The translations under genes were made by a program, and so were the position numbers. Shown here piece after piece: positions 1 to 8,223 of a stretch of 64,000 bases of DNA. The first letter of the stretch is position 1. Every line of letters begins with the position of its first letter. The notes under the pieces are model-generated. The model ran no database searches. It was not told the origin of the DNA and saw nothing but the letters and a program-made list of their open reading frames with translations. The stretch spans positions 2,076,001 to 2,140,000 of the forward strand of contig NZ_CP041253.1 of NCBI RefSeq assembly GCF_006575665.1. The letters run 5' to 3'. Origin of the DNA: Echinicola soli (GTDB taxonomy: Bacteria; Bacteroidota; Bacteroidia; Cytophagales; Cyclobacteriaceae).

Positions 1-664
1 CTTGGCTGTCCAAAATCTGTTGAAAACCTAATATGTCCATTTGACCTTTGCCTATTTCCACCAATGTTCCGACAATGGCCCTGACCATGCCACGTAAAAA
101 CCGATTGGCCGTTATATGGAATACCAAATGATGGTCTTTTTGTTCCCAAAAAGCTGATTTTATTTCACATTCAAAATGATTGACTTCCGTTTTTACTTTA
201 CTGAAGCACTCAAAATCCCGATGCTGCAGGAGCAAAGCGGCCGATTTGTTCATATCGGTGACATCCAGCTTGTAAAAACAATGCCAGGACAATGTTTCTT
301 CAAACGGATTTTTACGCAAAGAGATGTGGTATTCATAACTTCTCCATTCCGCATCGAAACGCGCATGTGCCTCCGGAAGCACTTCCCTGAGATCATAGGC
401 ACTGATATCCTTTGGCAGGACCGCGTTGATTTTTTTGAGAAAAATATTTTTTTCCAGTTTGTCATTCCAGTCAAAATGCAGGAATTGCTGTTTGCCGTGC
501 ACCCCCGTGTCGGTTCTTCCACTGCCCATGGTGGCGACTTCTTGGCGTAATATGGTTTGCAATGCCTTATTGATTGCCTCTTGTACCGTCAGGGCGTTGG
601 GCTGGACCTGCCAGCCGTGATAGCGGGTGCCTTTGTAGGCCACCTCCATAAAATACCTTCTCAT
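1..664 (-). CDS. truA: tRNA pseudouridine(38-40) synthase TruA, C-terminus cut off by window edge
   Basis: The enzyme isomerises uridines 38-40 in the tRNA anticodon stem to pseudouridine in the cytoplasm. Reverse-strand translation gives MRRYFMEVAYKGTRYHGWQ at the N-terminus, then GSGRTDTGVHG around residue 52. That motif carries the catalytic aspartate of the TruA family. A later ITANRFLRGMVRAIVG segment is also characteristic. The reading frame stays open to base 1, so the C-terminal part lies outside the window. Two in-frame ATGs (673 and 664) are possible. I chose 664 because a TAnnTTTG promoter element sits at 681-688, which puts transcription start almost on top of the 673 ATG. Family assignment is secure; the exact start is not. 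Confidence 0.93.
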   Translation of the reverse strand, partial: MRRYFMEVAYKGTRYHGWQVQPNALTVQEAINKALQTILRQEVATMGSGRTDTGVHGKQQFLHFDWNDKLEKNIFLKKINAVLPKDISAYDLREVLPEAHARFDAEWRSYEYHISLRKNPFEETLSWHCFYKLDVTDMNKSAALLLQHRDFECFSKVKTEVNHFECEIKSAFWEQKDHHLVFHITANRFLRGMVRAIVGTLVEIGKGQMDILGFQQILDSQ

Positions 665-680
665 TGTCTCCATGAACGTA

Positions 681-710
681 CAAAGATACTTGAATCAGGG
701 TGGTTTCCAA
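681..710 (-). promoter_or_regulatory. Bacteroidota-type promoter of truA
   Basis: On the minus strand a TTGG element (707-710) is followed after 18 bases by TATCTTTG (681-688), matching the Bacteroidota housekeeping consensus TTTG-N19-TAnnTTTG. Predicted transcription start is roughly 674-677, within a few bases of the candidate start codons, so the leader is very short or absent. Confidence 0.6.
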
Positions 711-1007
711 TGAATGGCCAAGGTCAAAAAAACAGGAGGTACTTATGTTTGAAATGGCACATTACCCTAAAAAAGGGGTTGGATAATACCTTTACAGAAA
801 CAAGACAATTGCTGGAAGATATTTCTGGTTCCGCTTATTTCCAATTAGCCACGAGTATTGCGTGAGAGATGAAAAACATCAGTGCTATACTGTAAGAAAT
901 TCCATGTCTTACCTTTCCGGCATTTAAACCTTCCCAACCTTAAACTCTTGTTTCTTGCGATTATTCAAATTACCACCTTTCTTTGTCAAAAGTTTTAAAT
1001 CAAGACA
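711..1007. other. Gene-free stretch between divergent truA and the DUF4293 gene
   Basis: No reading frame here resembles a protein family that I recognise, and no strong hairpin or consensus promoter facing the downstream gene is obvious. The stretch TCTTTGTCAAAAGTTTTAAATC just before 1008 is AT-rich and may hold a promoter that lacks a clear TAnnTTTG. Confidence 0.4.
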
Positions 1008-1487
1008 ATGATACAACGCGTACAAACGATCTTTCTCCTTTTGGTGGCTGTGGCCATGTTACTGGAAACCTTCTTTCCCATCTGGACTCAGGTAAACCCT
1101 GATCAGACAGAAATGCTGAAATTGACAGCCTGGAATTTGACCCATACGGAGACCGCTTCAAGCAACGTCCTCGAACAGACAGGAACTTTTTATTTGGGAA
1201 TTTTGGCCTTTTTGGCGGCGATAATCGCGATCTATAGCCTCAGCCAATTTAAGAACCGGACTAAGCAGATGTTCCTGAATATGATCAATTCACTGGTGAT
1301 GGTGGTGAACCTTGGGCTCATTGTTTACCTGACTTATGTGGAGAATATGGAATTCAATGCTACCGCCAGTGGTGCTTTTATGATCGGTTTTTACTGCATT
1401 GTGGCAGCCATGATCTTCAATATTGTGGCCAACCGCTTTATCCGGAAGGATGAAATGCTGGTGAAATCAGTAGATCGTATTCGATAA
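1008..1487 (+). CDS. DUF4293 family integral membrane protein
   Basis: This is a 159-residue inner-membrane protein of unknown function. The N-terminal MIQRVQTIFLLLVAVAML is the hallmark of the Bacteroidota-specific DUF4293 family. Four hydrophobic segments can be seen (about residues 4-24, 62-80, 87-109 and 119-142). A periplasmic or cytoplasmic loop with 'WTQVNPDQTE' lies between the first two, and a short charged tail ends the protein. It stands alone, divergent from truA, and is followed by a hairpin with flanking A and T runs at 1507-1542. Family membership is from sequence similarity that I recognise; the function is not known. Confidence 0.85.
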   Translation: MIQRVQTIFLLLVAVAMLLETFFPIWTQVNPDQTEMLKLTAWNLTHTETASSNVLEQTGTFYLGILAFLAAIIAIYSLSQFKNRTKQMFLNMINSLVMVVNLGLIVYLTYVENMEFNATASGAFMIGFYCIVAAMIFNIVANRFIRKDEMLVKSVDRIR

Positions 1488-1506
1488 AACTTGAATGCCT
1501 TAAGGC

Positions 1507-1542
1507 AAAAAAGGAGATTGGCTTCATCTAGTCTCCTTTTTT
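1507..1542 (+). terminator. Intrinsic terminator after the DUF4293 gene
   Basis: AAAAAAGGAGA (1507-1517) pairs with TCTCCTTTTTT (1532-1542) around a 14-base loop. The A and T flanks would let it work on either strand. Confidence 0.75.
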
Positions 1543-1667
1543 GTTCTTTAGGAGAATTCAATAATAGATGCATTCTGTCATTCCCGTATAATCAAATCCC
1601 CAATATTGATCATAATTCCTGACTTTGATCAATTGTCCTGATTCAGGGAAATTGTTTCTAAAATGCT

Positions 1668-2003
1668 CCCCTGAAAGGGGCTTAATCCAGCCCAATGAAA
1701 CGCATTGGGCCAATAGGTGATGATGAGACTACCCGCGGCCTGTAAAGCCAGCTAAAAATCTTAACGGCTAAACGTATTCCCGCGTCTATTGTTTGGCTAG
1801 ATGGAAAAACTGAGCTAGGCTTTCAGCCTGCGTAAGAGGAGTTTTTTTGACTTATAGCCCCCAAGGCCTTGCCTCGGGTTAATGTTAGGAAGGCTTTCAG
1901 CCTTAATGGCTACAAAGGATTTTTCTTGCAATAGGGTTGATTAACAGAAAATGCAGTGCGTATCAACCATTCATCGTCCAAGGATCAATCCTCGGACGAT
2001 GAA
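1668..2003. repeat. Cluster of hairpins, REP/BIME-like intergenic element
   Basis: The 620-base gap between 1487 and 2105 has no convincing gene but contains a string of short inverted repeats. These are CCCCT-gaa-AGGGG (1668-1680), GCCCAATG-N5-CATTGGGC (1690-1710), two copies of an AGGCTTTCAGCCT hairpin (near 1816 and 1893), an imperfect CCAAGGC/GCCTCGG hairpin (near 1860), GGTTGAT/ATCAACC (1935-1941, 1962-1968), and a 34-base near-perfect palindrome centred on 1986 (TTCATCGTCC...GGACGATGAA). Clusters of small GC-rich hairpins of this kind resemble REP sequences mobilised by RAYT transposases. No such transposase is in the window, so the class is an inference. Confidence 0.5.
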
Positions 2004-2104
2004 GACATGGCTAGATTTAGCAACCCCAAAGGGACTGAATTTTTTTAAGTACTTTTGTCCTGGCCGTGAATGGCTGTTAACTAATTTCTAAACTAAGATA
2101 ACAA

Positions 2105-2863
2105 TTACCAAAAACGTACTCCCAGAACCGGATAATAGGTGCTCAGGTCATCTGTGGCTACCACACCTGCTTGGATGTACAAGTGGTTGCTTACCCTGTG
2201 CCTGTAAATGGCCCTTAGGGTAGTCCCCTTAAACAGCTCGCTAGGATGGCTGTTGAGCAAATAGCCGATTTGGATGGTCTGTTCATTATTGACAATGGTA
2301 CTTCCTTTGTTCCATGAAAATTCCCCATTGATAAACCAATTGCTCATCACATCGATTTCGCCCTCTATCTTTTGTGGAAAATACACCGTGTTGGTGATGG
2401 CTGCCCCGATGCTGTAGCCTGGTAGCCCTAAGTGTGCCCGAAAGCCCACTTCCGGAGTAAAGTTCCCTCGCGTAAAATCAAGTCCTACAGGAATGCCCAG
2501 TTCGATACTTTCGATATGCCTCCCGTATTTGCGATCGATTTTGTTTTTTACCGTAGTAAGGCTCGTCCCTTTGAAATTATTGGCAAGTCGGAAAGCTGTT
2601 GTCTCAAATTCGGGAAAACGAGTGGAACGTTTGATGAGTGGCGTCAGGGCAGCTTTTAAGGAATCAGCTGAAAATTCCGTGTCATTAAAATAGAACAGTA
2701 TTTCGCTTTCGTTGGGTAAGTGGAATTGTAAAGTATCGGTAATAGGCCACTGCCTTTCCAGCCATTGTTGATGATTTTTGGGCAAGGTGTTTTCTGCCTC
2801 CTGTGCCCAGCAACAGGCCGCTGTTACCGTTAATATGATAGTGATAATATTCGCTTTATTCAT
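2105..2863 (-). CDS. Secreted or outer-membrane protein of unknown function, last gene of an ECF sigma operon
   Basis: This 252-residue protein has a clear Sec signal peptide (MNKANIITIILTVTAACCWA, then QEAEN). The rest alternates hydrophobic and polar residues and ends in aromatic residues (GVRFW), typical of small outer-membrane beta-barrels or their relatives in Bacteroidota. Segments such as VGFRAHLGLPGYSIGAAI and HLYIQAGVVA look like beta strands. I recognise no named family. It lies 56 bases downstream of the anti-sigma gene on the same strand, so it may be co-transcribed with, and perhaps a target of, that regulatory pair. Confidence 0.7.
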   Translation of the reverse strand: MNKANIITIILTVTAACCWAQEAENTLPKNHQQWLERQWPITDTLQFHLPNESEILFYFNDTEFSADSLKAALTPLIKRSTRFPEFETTAFRLANNFKGTSLTTVKNKIDRKYGRHIESIELGIPVGLDFTRGNFTPEVGFRAHLGLPGYSIGAAITNTVYFPQKIEGEIDVMSNWFINGEFSWNKGSTIVNNEQTIQIGYLLNSHPSELFKGTTLRAIYRHRVSNHLYIQAGVVATDDLSTYYPVLGVRFW

Positions 2864-2919
2864 GATTTCGTAGATTTAAGGAAACGCATTAGGTTTAGTG
2901 GAAGCCAAATGCACCGAAT

Positions 2920-3621
2920 CTATTTTTCTTGCGAAAGTCTGAGCACCAATTTCCCGGACGGTTTCGCTACTTTGTGCAGGTGAGCTTGATCCTGGGGTGT
3001 TTTGGAGGCATAATCTGTTTTTAGTTTTATCCGGTCGTTGATGCCCCAAGAAATAGTCACCTCATGGAAGGACTGGTTTGCTTTTACAGTGTCAAGGCCC
3101 GCCTTCGTTTCTTCTGACACTACAATGGATGTAGATGCGTGAAATGATTCCTCAAACGAAGGCATTTGGAGGCGAGGTGGATCATCGTCCTCCAAAATGA
3201 CAGGTTGTTCAGAAACTCTTTTTACAGCGGTTTTTTTGCTTGGAGCCACTGTATTCGACGATGATTTTGCCTGATGGACTTTGGGTATTTCCGGTATTTT
3301 CACTTTCCATGGGATGTCCCGTGGAGAAACGGTTGTCACCAAGTACTCACGGTGATGGCCATTCGTGGTATCCAAAAGGCTTACGGCGAGCAATAGTCCT
3401 ATGCCAGCCATGACAGCCGCTCCTGCTGTCCACCACCAAAATACCACACGACGACGATCCAGTTCGGTAGCGATGGCAGGCCAAATATTCTTGTTGGGAC
3501 TGATTGGCGGAAGGTTTTCCGTTTCTCTTTTGAGTTGGGCATCCATATCCAGCTTTGAGATCAGCGCCTCCCAGCTGCTTTGATTTGGCCGGTGTTCCGG
3601 TAAGTTAAATCGCTTTTTCAT
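2920..3621 (-). CDS. Membrane-anchored putative anti-sigma factor
   Basis: This 233-residue protein has a cytoplasmic N-terminal part of about 58 residues, one transmembrane helix at about 59-82 (VVFWWWTAGAAVMAGIGLLL), and a long periplasmic, low-complexity C-terminal part. The N-terminus contains two similar 'SSWEALISKLD...' / 'NIWPAIATELD' segments. Its start overlaps the end of the ECF sigma gene by four bases (3618-3621), the usual arrangement for a sigma/anti-sigma pair. No zinc-binding HxxxCxxC motif is visible, so it is not a classical ZAS-type anti-sigma factor. The role is inferred from topology and gene order rather than from a recognised domain. Confidence 0.65.
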   Translation of the reverse strand: MKKRFNLPEHRPNQSSWEALISKLDMDAQLKRETENLPPISPNKNIWPAIATELDRRRVVFWWWTAGAAVMAGIGLLLAVSLLDTTNGHHREYLVTTVSPRDIPWKVKIPEIPKVHQAKSSSNTVAPSKKTAVKRVSEQPVILEDDDPPRLQMPSFEESFHASTSIVVSEETKAGLDTVKANQSFHEVTISWGINDRIKLKTDYASKTPQDQAHLHKVAKPSGKLVLRLSQEK

Positions 3622-4148
3622 GCCTTCATAAGTTCGTTTAGTTTGCCACGCAGTAGCTTTTTGGCGTAAGAAAGCTGGGATTTAGAGGTGCTTTCCGAGA
3701 TGGATAGCAGATGGGAACATTCGGCGTGCTTAAACCCTTCCACCTCGATCAACAAAAAGACACTCCTACATCCCGCCGGCAGTTCCCTGATCGCCATATC
3801 CAACAGTTGTCCGTCAATCCAACCGTCAAGGGGAGCATGATCCGGTAGTTCAGCTACTTGGTCCAGCGATGTGAACAGCATACGGCTTTTGGCCAGTTTT
3901 ATGGCTTTCCTGATTGCTATCCGCTTCATCCAAAAGCCCAGGGTACATTCTCCCCGGAATTTCTTGATTCCCTTGAAAATTTCAATAAATGCCTCTTGCA
4001 GGGCATCATGAGCCAAATCTTCTTCGTTCAGGATCCTGAAAATAGAAGAATACAGGGCTACCTTGTACCGTTCGAAAAGCTCAAACTGGGCTTTTCGATC
4101 ATGCTTGGTACATCGCTCGATTAGATCTTTCTCAAAAATTGATTTCAT
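3618..4148 (-). CDS. ECF-type RNA polymerase sigma factor
   Basis: At 176 residues it is a normal length for group 4 (ECF) sigma factors, which redirect RNA polymerase to a small regulon. Region 2 is visible at about residues 25-90 (HDALQEAFIEIFKGIKKF, followed by FWMKRIAIRKAI). Region 4 is at about 118-170 (LPAGCRSVFLLIEVEGFKHA, then a helix-turn-helix around SISESTSKSQLSYAKKLLR). No region 3 is present, as expected. It is the first gene of a three-gene minus-strand operon with the membrane anti-sigma protein and a secreted protein. I see no obvious autoregulated promoter motif upstream. Confidence 0.9.
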   Translation of the reverse strand: MKSIFEKDLIERCTKHDRKAQFELFERYKVALYSSIFRILNEEDLAHDALQEAFIEIFKGIKKFRGECTLGFWMKRIAIRKAIKLAKSRMLFTSLDQVAELPDHAPLDGWIDGQLLDMAIRELPAGCRSVFLLIEVEGFKHAECSHLLSISESTSKSQLSYAKKLLRGKLNELMKA

Positions 4149-4378
4149 TTTATTTGGCTTCCTGCATAAAAGAGGCTGCTTACGGGAAAAAGGTTGGAAA
4201 GCAGCTGAATATTTCTGTACTGAAAGTATGGTGGATTAATAGTGGGCCTGTCCCGGTCTTTTTGTGAAAGAAAAGCTCAAAACAATGCCTGTTAATTTTG
4301 AACCCCTTTGGGTAAATCATGGTTGCTCTTGGGAATTGACTTTATAATTTCCCTATTTTTATATTAAAATCATAGCCT

Positions 4379-5488
4379 ATGAAATTTGAAACATTAGCAA
4401 TACACGGAGGAGAGGAGATCACAGGGCCGCACAGGCCGGTGGTACAGCCCATTACCCTGTCCACTACTTTTGAGCATCATGAGGGTTCGCTGATCTATTC
4501 CCGCGCCAACAATCCCAATCGGATGGCACTCGAAAAGTTATTGGCTGAACTGGAAATGGGAGAAGCAGCAGCAGCTTTTTCTTCCGGGAATGCAGCTGGA
4601 ATGGCGGTTTTTCAGGCATTGCCACTAGGAAGTCACATCGTGGCTCCGTCTGACATGTACCATGGACTTAAAAAGCAACTGGTGGAACTGTTTAAGGATA
4701 GGCTGGAGGTGACATTTACGGACCTGAGTGATCCGGAAAACTTTGAGAAGGCCTTGCAGCCAAATACCAAGCTGTTGTGGATCGAAACCCCTTCCAATCC
4801 TATGCTGAAGATCAGTGACATCAAAGCGCTCTGTGCCATTGCCAAAGAAAACGAGGTAATGGTGGTCAGTGATAATACCTTTGCGACGCCGGTGTTTCAG
4901 AACCCACTGGAATTGGGAGCTGATGTGGTCATGCACAGTGCTACCAAATATTTTGGAGGCCACAGTGATATTCTCGGTGGTGCTTTGATCACCAAAGTGG
5001 TGGATGAATTCTGGAAGGAAGTGGTAAATGTCCAACAAACAGGAGGGGCCGTATTGTCTCCATTTGATTGCTATATGCTGATTCGAAGCATCAAAACCCT
5101 TGCGTATAGGATGAGGGGACATGCCGAACATGCTGGCATGATTGCCTCGTTTTTGGACCAGCACCAAAAAGTGGAGCGGGTTTTTTACCCAGGGTTGACA
5201 GATCATCCCGGTCATGAGGTGGCAAAAAGACAAATGACTGGTTTTGGCGGTATTCTTTCTTTCCTGGTGAAAGGCGATCCTGATGATGCCGATAAATTAA
5301 TATCAAATCTAAAATATTACACTAATGCTACAAGCCTTGGTGGGGTAGAAAGTCTCATCGAAAGAAGAGCTGCTGTGGAAGGTCCAGATACCAAAACACC
5401 TCAAAATCTGATTCGGCTTTCCGTAGGTTTGGAGCATCTGGATGACTTGCTCTCGGACCTGGATCAAGCTTTTCAAAAAATAGGCTAA
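4379..5488 (+). CDS. PLP-dependent trans-sulfuration enzyme (cystathionine gamma-synthase/lyase family)
   Basis: This 369-residue protein is of the Cys/Met metabolism PLP family (aspartate aminotransferase fold), which makes or cleaves cystathionine or related thioethers. Visible features are the N-terminal FETLAIHGG, the PLP phosphate-contact region FSSGNAAGMA (about 67-76), the active-site tyrosine in SDMYHG (about 94), and the Schiff-base lysine in HSATKYFGGHSD (K190). The C-terminal SLGGVESLIERRA and NLIRLSVGLEHLDDL segments are typical. The residue pattern YHGL rather than YGCT after the tyrosine argues against methionine gamma-lyase. Synthase, lyase and O-acetylhomoserine sulfhydrylase cannot be separated by eye. 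It is a single gene; I saw no SAM riboswitch upstream. Confidence 0.85.
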   Translation: MKFETLAIHGGEEITGPHRPVVQPITLSTTFEHHEGSLIYSRANNPNRMALEKLLAELEMGEAAAAFSSGNAAGMAVFQALPLGSHIVAPSDMYHGLKKQLVELFKDRLEVTFTDLSDPENFEKALQPNTKLLWIETPSNPMLKISDIKALCAIAKENEVMVVSDNTFATPVFQNPLELGADVVMHSATKYFGGHSDILGGALITKVVDEFWKEVVNVQQTGGAVLSPFDCYMLIRSIKTLAYRMRGHAEHAGMIASFLDQHQKVERVFYPGLTDHPGHEVAKRQMTGFGGILSFLVKGDPDDADKLISNLKYYTNATSLGGVESLIERRAAVEGPDTKTPQNLIRLSVGLEHLDDLLSDLDQAFQKIG

Positions 5489-5506
5489 ATCGCCTTATAT
5501 GCAAAA

Positions 5507-5530
5507 GACCATTCGCCAAGGCGAATGGTC
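5507..5530 (+). terminator. Strong hairpin after the trans-sulfuration gene
   Basis: GACCATTCGCC (5507-5517) pairs perfectly with GGCGAATGGTC (5520-5530). It is not followed by a compact T run, so it may be an RNA-stabilising or imperfect terminator hairpin. The 260 bases after it, up to 5791, are AT-rich and hold no gene that I can see. Confidence 0.55.
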
Positions 5531-5791
5531 TGATGGTTTAACTGACTTTTAATAATCGAAAAAGTGTGTTGAACAAGTTGGATTGTTTTAATTTAAGCGG
5601 GTGATCACAACTTTTGCTAGCAAAGTAACGCATAAGTTTTGCTTTAAGCAAAATTTGAGCCTCAAAAAAGTACAATATTACTCATAAAAATAATTCAATA
5701 TAATTATTCATATTTTTAATGTATCTACATGTATTTTTCACTTAAATTTTATAAAGTAAAAATTCAATTTCTAATCTCTAGTGGTTGGTTG

Positions 5792-7330
5792 TCAGCCGGC
5801 CCAGCCTTCCCTGTCTAAGCTGCGGTATTGGATGGCTTCTGCCAAATGCTCGACTTTGATATTTTCGGAATCGGACAAGTCGGCAATTGTTCTGGCCACT
5901 TTTAGGATCCTGTCATAAGCCCTGGCGGAGAGTCCTAGCCTTTCCATGGCGGTTTTCAACAGCGTTTTTCCTGCTTCATTTATTTTGCAAACTTCCTTGA
6001 CCAAATGCGAAGGCATCATGGCGTTGCAATAGATGTCTTTGTGCTCCTTAAATCGCTCTACTTGCCGATCTCTGCCACGGACTACACGGTCACGGATTAC
6101 GTTACTTTTTTCTGCTTTTCGGGTAGAGGTCATTTCGTCAAATTTTACAGGGGTAACTTCCACATGAAGGTCAATTCGATCGAGTAGAGGGCCACTCACT
6201 TTGTTCAGATAGCGCTGTACTACCCCTGGGCCGCAGACACACTCTTTTTCTGGATGATTATAGTAGCCACAAGGGCATGGATTCATGCTGGAGATCAGCA
6301 TGAAGTTGGCAGGGTAGTCCACGGAAATCCGTGCTCTACTGATCGAAACTCTTCTTTCTTCCAGTGGCTGGCGCATGACTTCCAGGACTGTGCGCTTAAA
6401 TTCAGGCAATTCGTCTAAAAACAAGACACCATTATGTGCCAAGGATATCTCTCCAGGCTGAGGATTACCTCCGCCACCGACCAAGGCTACATCGCTGATG
6501 GTATGGTGGGGAGAACGAAAGGGGCGCTGGGCAATCAGTGATGCTTCTCTTCCCAGCCTTCCTGCCACCGAGTGGATTTTGGTGGTTTCGAGTGCTTCCT
6601 GAAGGGTGAGTGGAGGAAGGATGGAAGGCAGCCGCTTGGCCAACATGGTCTTGCCTGCTCCGGGAGGCCCCACCATGATGACATTATGTCCTCCGGTAGC
6701 AGCGATTTCCATAGCCCTTTTGATGTTTTCTTGGCCTTGTACATCCGCAAAATCAAATTCATAATCCTCTAGGGAATTATAAAAAATATCCCTGGTATCG
6801 GTGACCAAAGGGGTGATTTCCAGTTCGCCTTCCAGAAAGCCAATGGCCTGCGCTAAATCTTCTACTCCGATCACGTCCAAGTTGTTGACGATAGAGGCTT
6901 CTGCAGCATTGGGTTGAGGTAAAATGATACCTTTGAATCCATTTTTTCTTGCTTCTATGGCGATGGGTAACACACCTTTGATGGGGCGCAATTGGCCGTC
7001 AAGGGATAGTTCACCCATGATGACATATTCATCAAGTTCGGCAAACTCCACTTGTTCGGAGGCTTTTAGTATTCCCATAGCAATGGGCAGGTCATAAGCA
7101 GATCCTTCCTTACGTATGTCTGCGGGAGCTAAGTTAATGACTACCTTTTGGCGCGGCATTCGGTACCCAAAATACTTCAAAGCAGATTCTACCCGCTGCT
7201 GACTTTCCTTTACAGCACTATCAGGAAGGCCTACCATATAAAAACTTGTGCCCTGTCCTACGTTTACCTCTATCGTAATCAATATGGCATCTACTCCAGA
7301 AACCGTACTACCATACGTCTTTGTTACCAT
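5792..7330 (-). CDS. YifB/ComM family Mg-chelatase-like AAA+ ATPase
   Basis: The 512-residue AAA+ protein belongs to the ComM/YifB family. In naturally competent bacteria, ComM is a hexameric helicase that extends branch migration during recombination. The order is an N-terminal ChlI-type domain (MVTKTYGSTVSGVDAILITI through about 165), then the Mg-chelatase ATPase with Walker A GPPGAGKT at about 221-228 and Walker B-like GVLFLDELPEF. The MNPCPCGYY segment and a C-terminal lid (LGLSARAYDRILKVARTIAD) follow. The open frame extends 14 codons further upstream, but the MVTKTYG start at 7330 matches the family N-terminus. It stands alone on the minus strand. Confidence 0.92.
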   Translation of the reverse strand: MVTKTYGSTVSGVDAILITIEVNVGQGTSFYMVGLPDSAVKESQQRVESALKYFGYRMPRQKVVINLAPADIRKEGSAYDLPIAMGILKASEQVEFAELDEYVIMGELSLDGQLRPIKGVLPIAIEARKNGFKGIILPQPNAAEASIVNNLDVIGVEDLAQAIGFLEGELEITPLVTDTRDIFYNSLEDYEFDFADVQGQENIKRAMEIAATGGHNVIMVGPPGAGKTMLAKRLPSILPPLTLQEALETTKIHSVAGRLGREASLIAQRPFRSPHHTISDVALVGGGGNPQPGEISLAHNGVLFLDELPEFKRTVLEVMRQPLEERRVSISRARISVDYPANFMLISSMNPCPCGYYNHPEKECVCGPGVVQRYLNKVSGPLLDRIDLHVEVTPVKFDEMTSTRKAEKSNVIRDRVVRGRDRQVERFKEHKDIYCNAMMPSHLVKEVCKINEAGKTLLKTAMERLGLSARAYDRILKVARTIADLSDSENIKVEHLAEAIQYRSLDREGWAG

Positions 7331-7353
7331 TTTTAATAAAATTCTACTTCCAT

Positions 7354-7382
7354 AAAAAAAGGAAATCTCCAAAGAGATTTCC
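7354..7382 (-). terminator. Intrinsic terminator for the 7420-7800 gene
   Basis: On the minus strand GGAAATCTC and GAGATTTCC (7361-7369 and 7374-7382) form a stem with a four-base loop, followed by seven Ts (7354-7360). It lies between the small membrane protein and the YifB gene. Confidence 0.75.
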
Positions 7383-7419
7383 CGCTAAATTAATTTTATA
7401 TCTCCCTTTTTGGGCATCT

Positions 7420-7800
7420 TTATTTGATGTTTTGCCTGGGCTTGATACCGGAGCCATCAGCGTCGTCCTCTTGACTTGGACCTGTAGTGGGCGGGATAGA
7501 GCCTCCTGCGGGGTTTGCTTTTGCCTTCTGCTCATGGTCATAAAGCCGGGCTTTTAATTTGTCATTTTCCGTTTCCATCCTTTTGATCTTTTTCCCCATG
7601 CTGCTTGCATACATGGATACGAGCAGCCATGTGATCAGATAGAGGACAAAGCCAGCAAGAAGCCAGATCACCACTTTTCCAGCAGTGAGTTCCTGGATTC
7701 CAAAGCCATTCTTAATGCTGTCGAAAACCAGAAAAAACACCAGTGCTACTCCAAAAAAAAGTGCTACCAAAAGCTGAAATACACTTGATACCTTTTTCAT
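7420..7800 (-). CDS. Small membrane protein with a charged, coiled-coil tail (unknown function)
   Basis: This 126-residue protein has two transmembrane helices (about 8-27, LVALFFGVALVFFLVF, and about 43-65, VVIWLLAGFVLYLITWLLV). A short coiled-coil-like stretch follows (KKIKRMETENDKLKARLYDH), then a polar, disordered tail rich in P, G and D. The layout resembles LapA/DUF1049-type proteins, but I would not assign it to a family. A rho-independent terminator lies directly downstream (7354-7382), so it seems to be a complete single-gene unit. Confidence 0.65.
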   Translation of the reverse strand: MKKVSSVFQLLVALFFGVALVFFLVFDSIKNGFGIQELTAGKVVIWLLAGFVLYLITWLLVSMYASSMGKKIKRMETENDKLKARLYDHEQKAKANPAGGSIPPTTGPSQEDDADGSGIKPRQNIK

Positions 7801-7832
7801 AAATTTAAAATTAAGATTTGTTATCCAATATA

Positions 7833-8191
7833 CTAAACTGATTGCATAGTGGAAAGTTTCTTATACAATCCTTCTTGACTTATTAGCGCGTCATGCGTGT
7901 TTATCTCGACAATTTCGCCATTTTGGAATACTCATTGGTTTCCATGTCAAATTTTTCATGCACATACACCAGCATCCCGAATTCCCCATAAGCGTCAGAG
8001 CCTGCATAAAGTAAATAGCTAATCAGGTCCGTGAAATATCCTATTGTAAATGGACATTCCGGCTGGGTGGCCTGGCGTTGTAATTCAGCAGGATCCACCT
8101 GTTCGAAGATGACATCAAACAACGGCTTCAGCAGGGCGAAGTTAAGCAAACCAAAAATGATGGCCAGCAAAGCGAATAAATTATTGTCCAA
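7833..8191 (-). pseudogene. Remnant of an ABC exporter (MsbA-like) with internal deletion and frameshift
   Basis: Two pieces of an ABC exporter lie here in different frames. The upstream piece (8191 down to about 7905) encodes a hydrophobic segment, LFALLAIIFGLLNFALLKPL, followed by DVIFEQVDPAEL. This resembles the first transmembrane helix and the following loop of Bacteroidota exporters. It has no ATG; its first usable codon is TTG. The downstream piece (7925-7833) reads QNGEIVEINTHDALISQEGL, then YKKLSTMQSV and stop. This is the C-terminal end of the nucleotide-binding domain, just after the H-loop. The whole ATPase core and most helices are gone, and the frame changes near 7925. The call rests on recognising both ends of the family. 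Confidence 0.65.
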
Positions 8192-8223
8192 TAGTCCAGC
8201 TCATTGTTTTTTGACTGATCTGG

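Noticed and set aside
557..865. 102-codon plus-strand frame
   Set aside because: Its first part is antisense to truA and the rest lacks any family resemblance.
4149..4378. SAM or cobalamin riboswitch upstream of the trans-sulfuration gene
   Set aside because: I looked for the conserved SAM-I core and did not find it; the region is AT-rich without a suitable fold.
4625..5233. Minus-strand frame (202 codons) inside the trans-sulfuration gene
   Set aside because: Antisense shadow of a well-supported enzyme.
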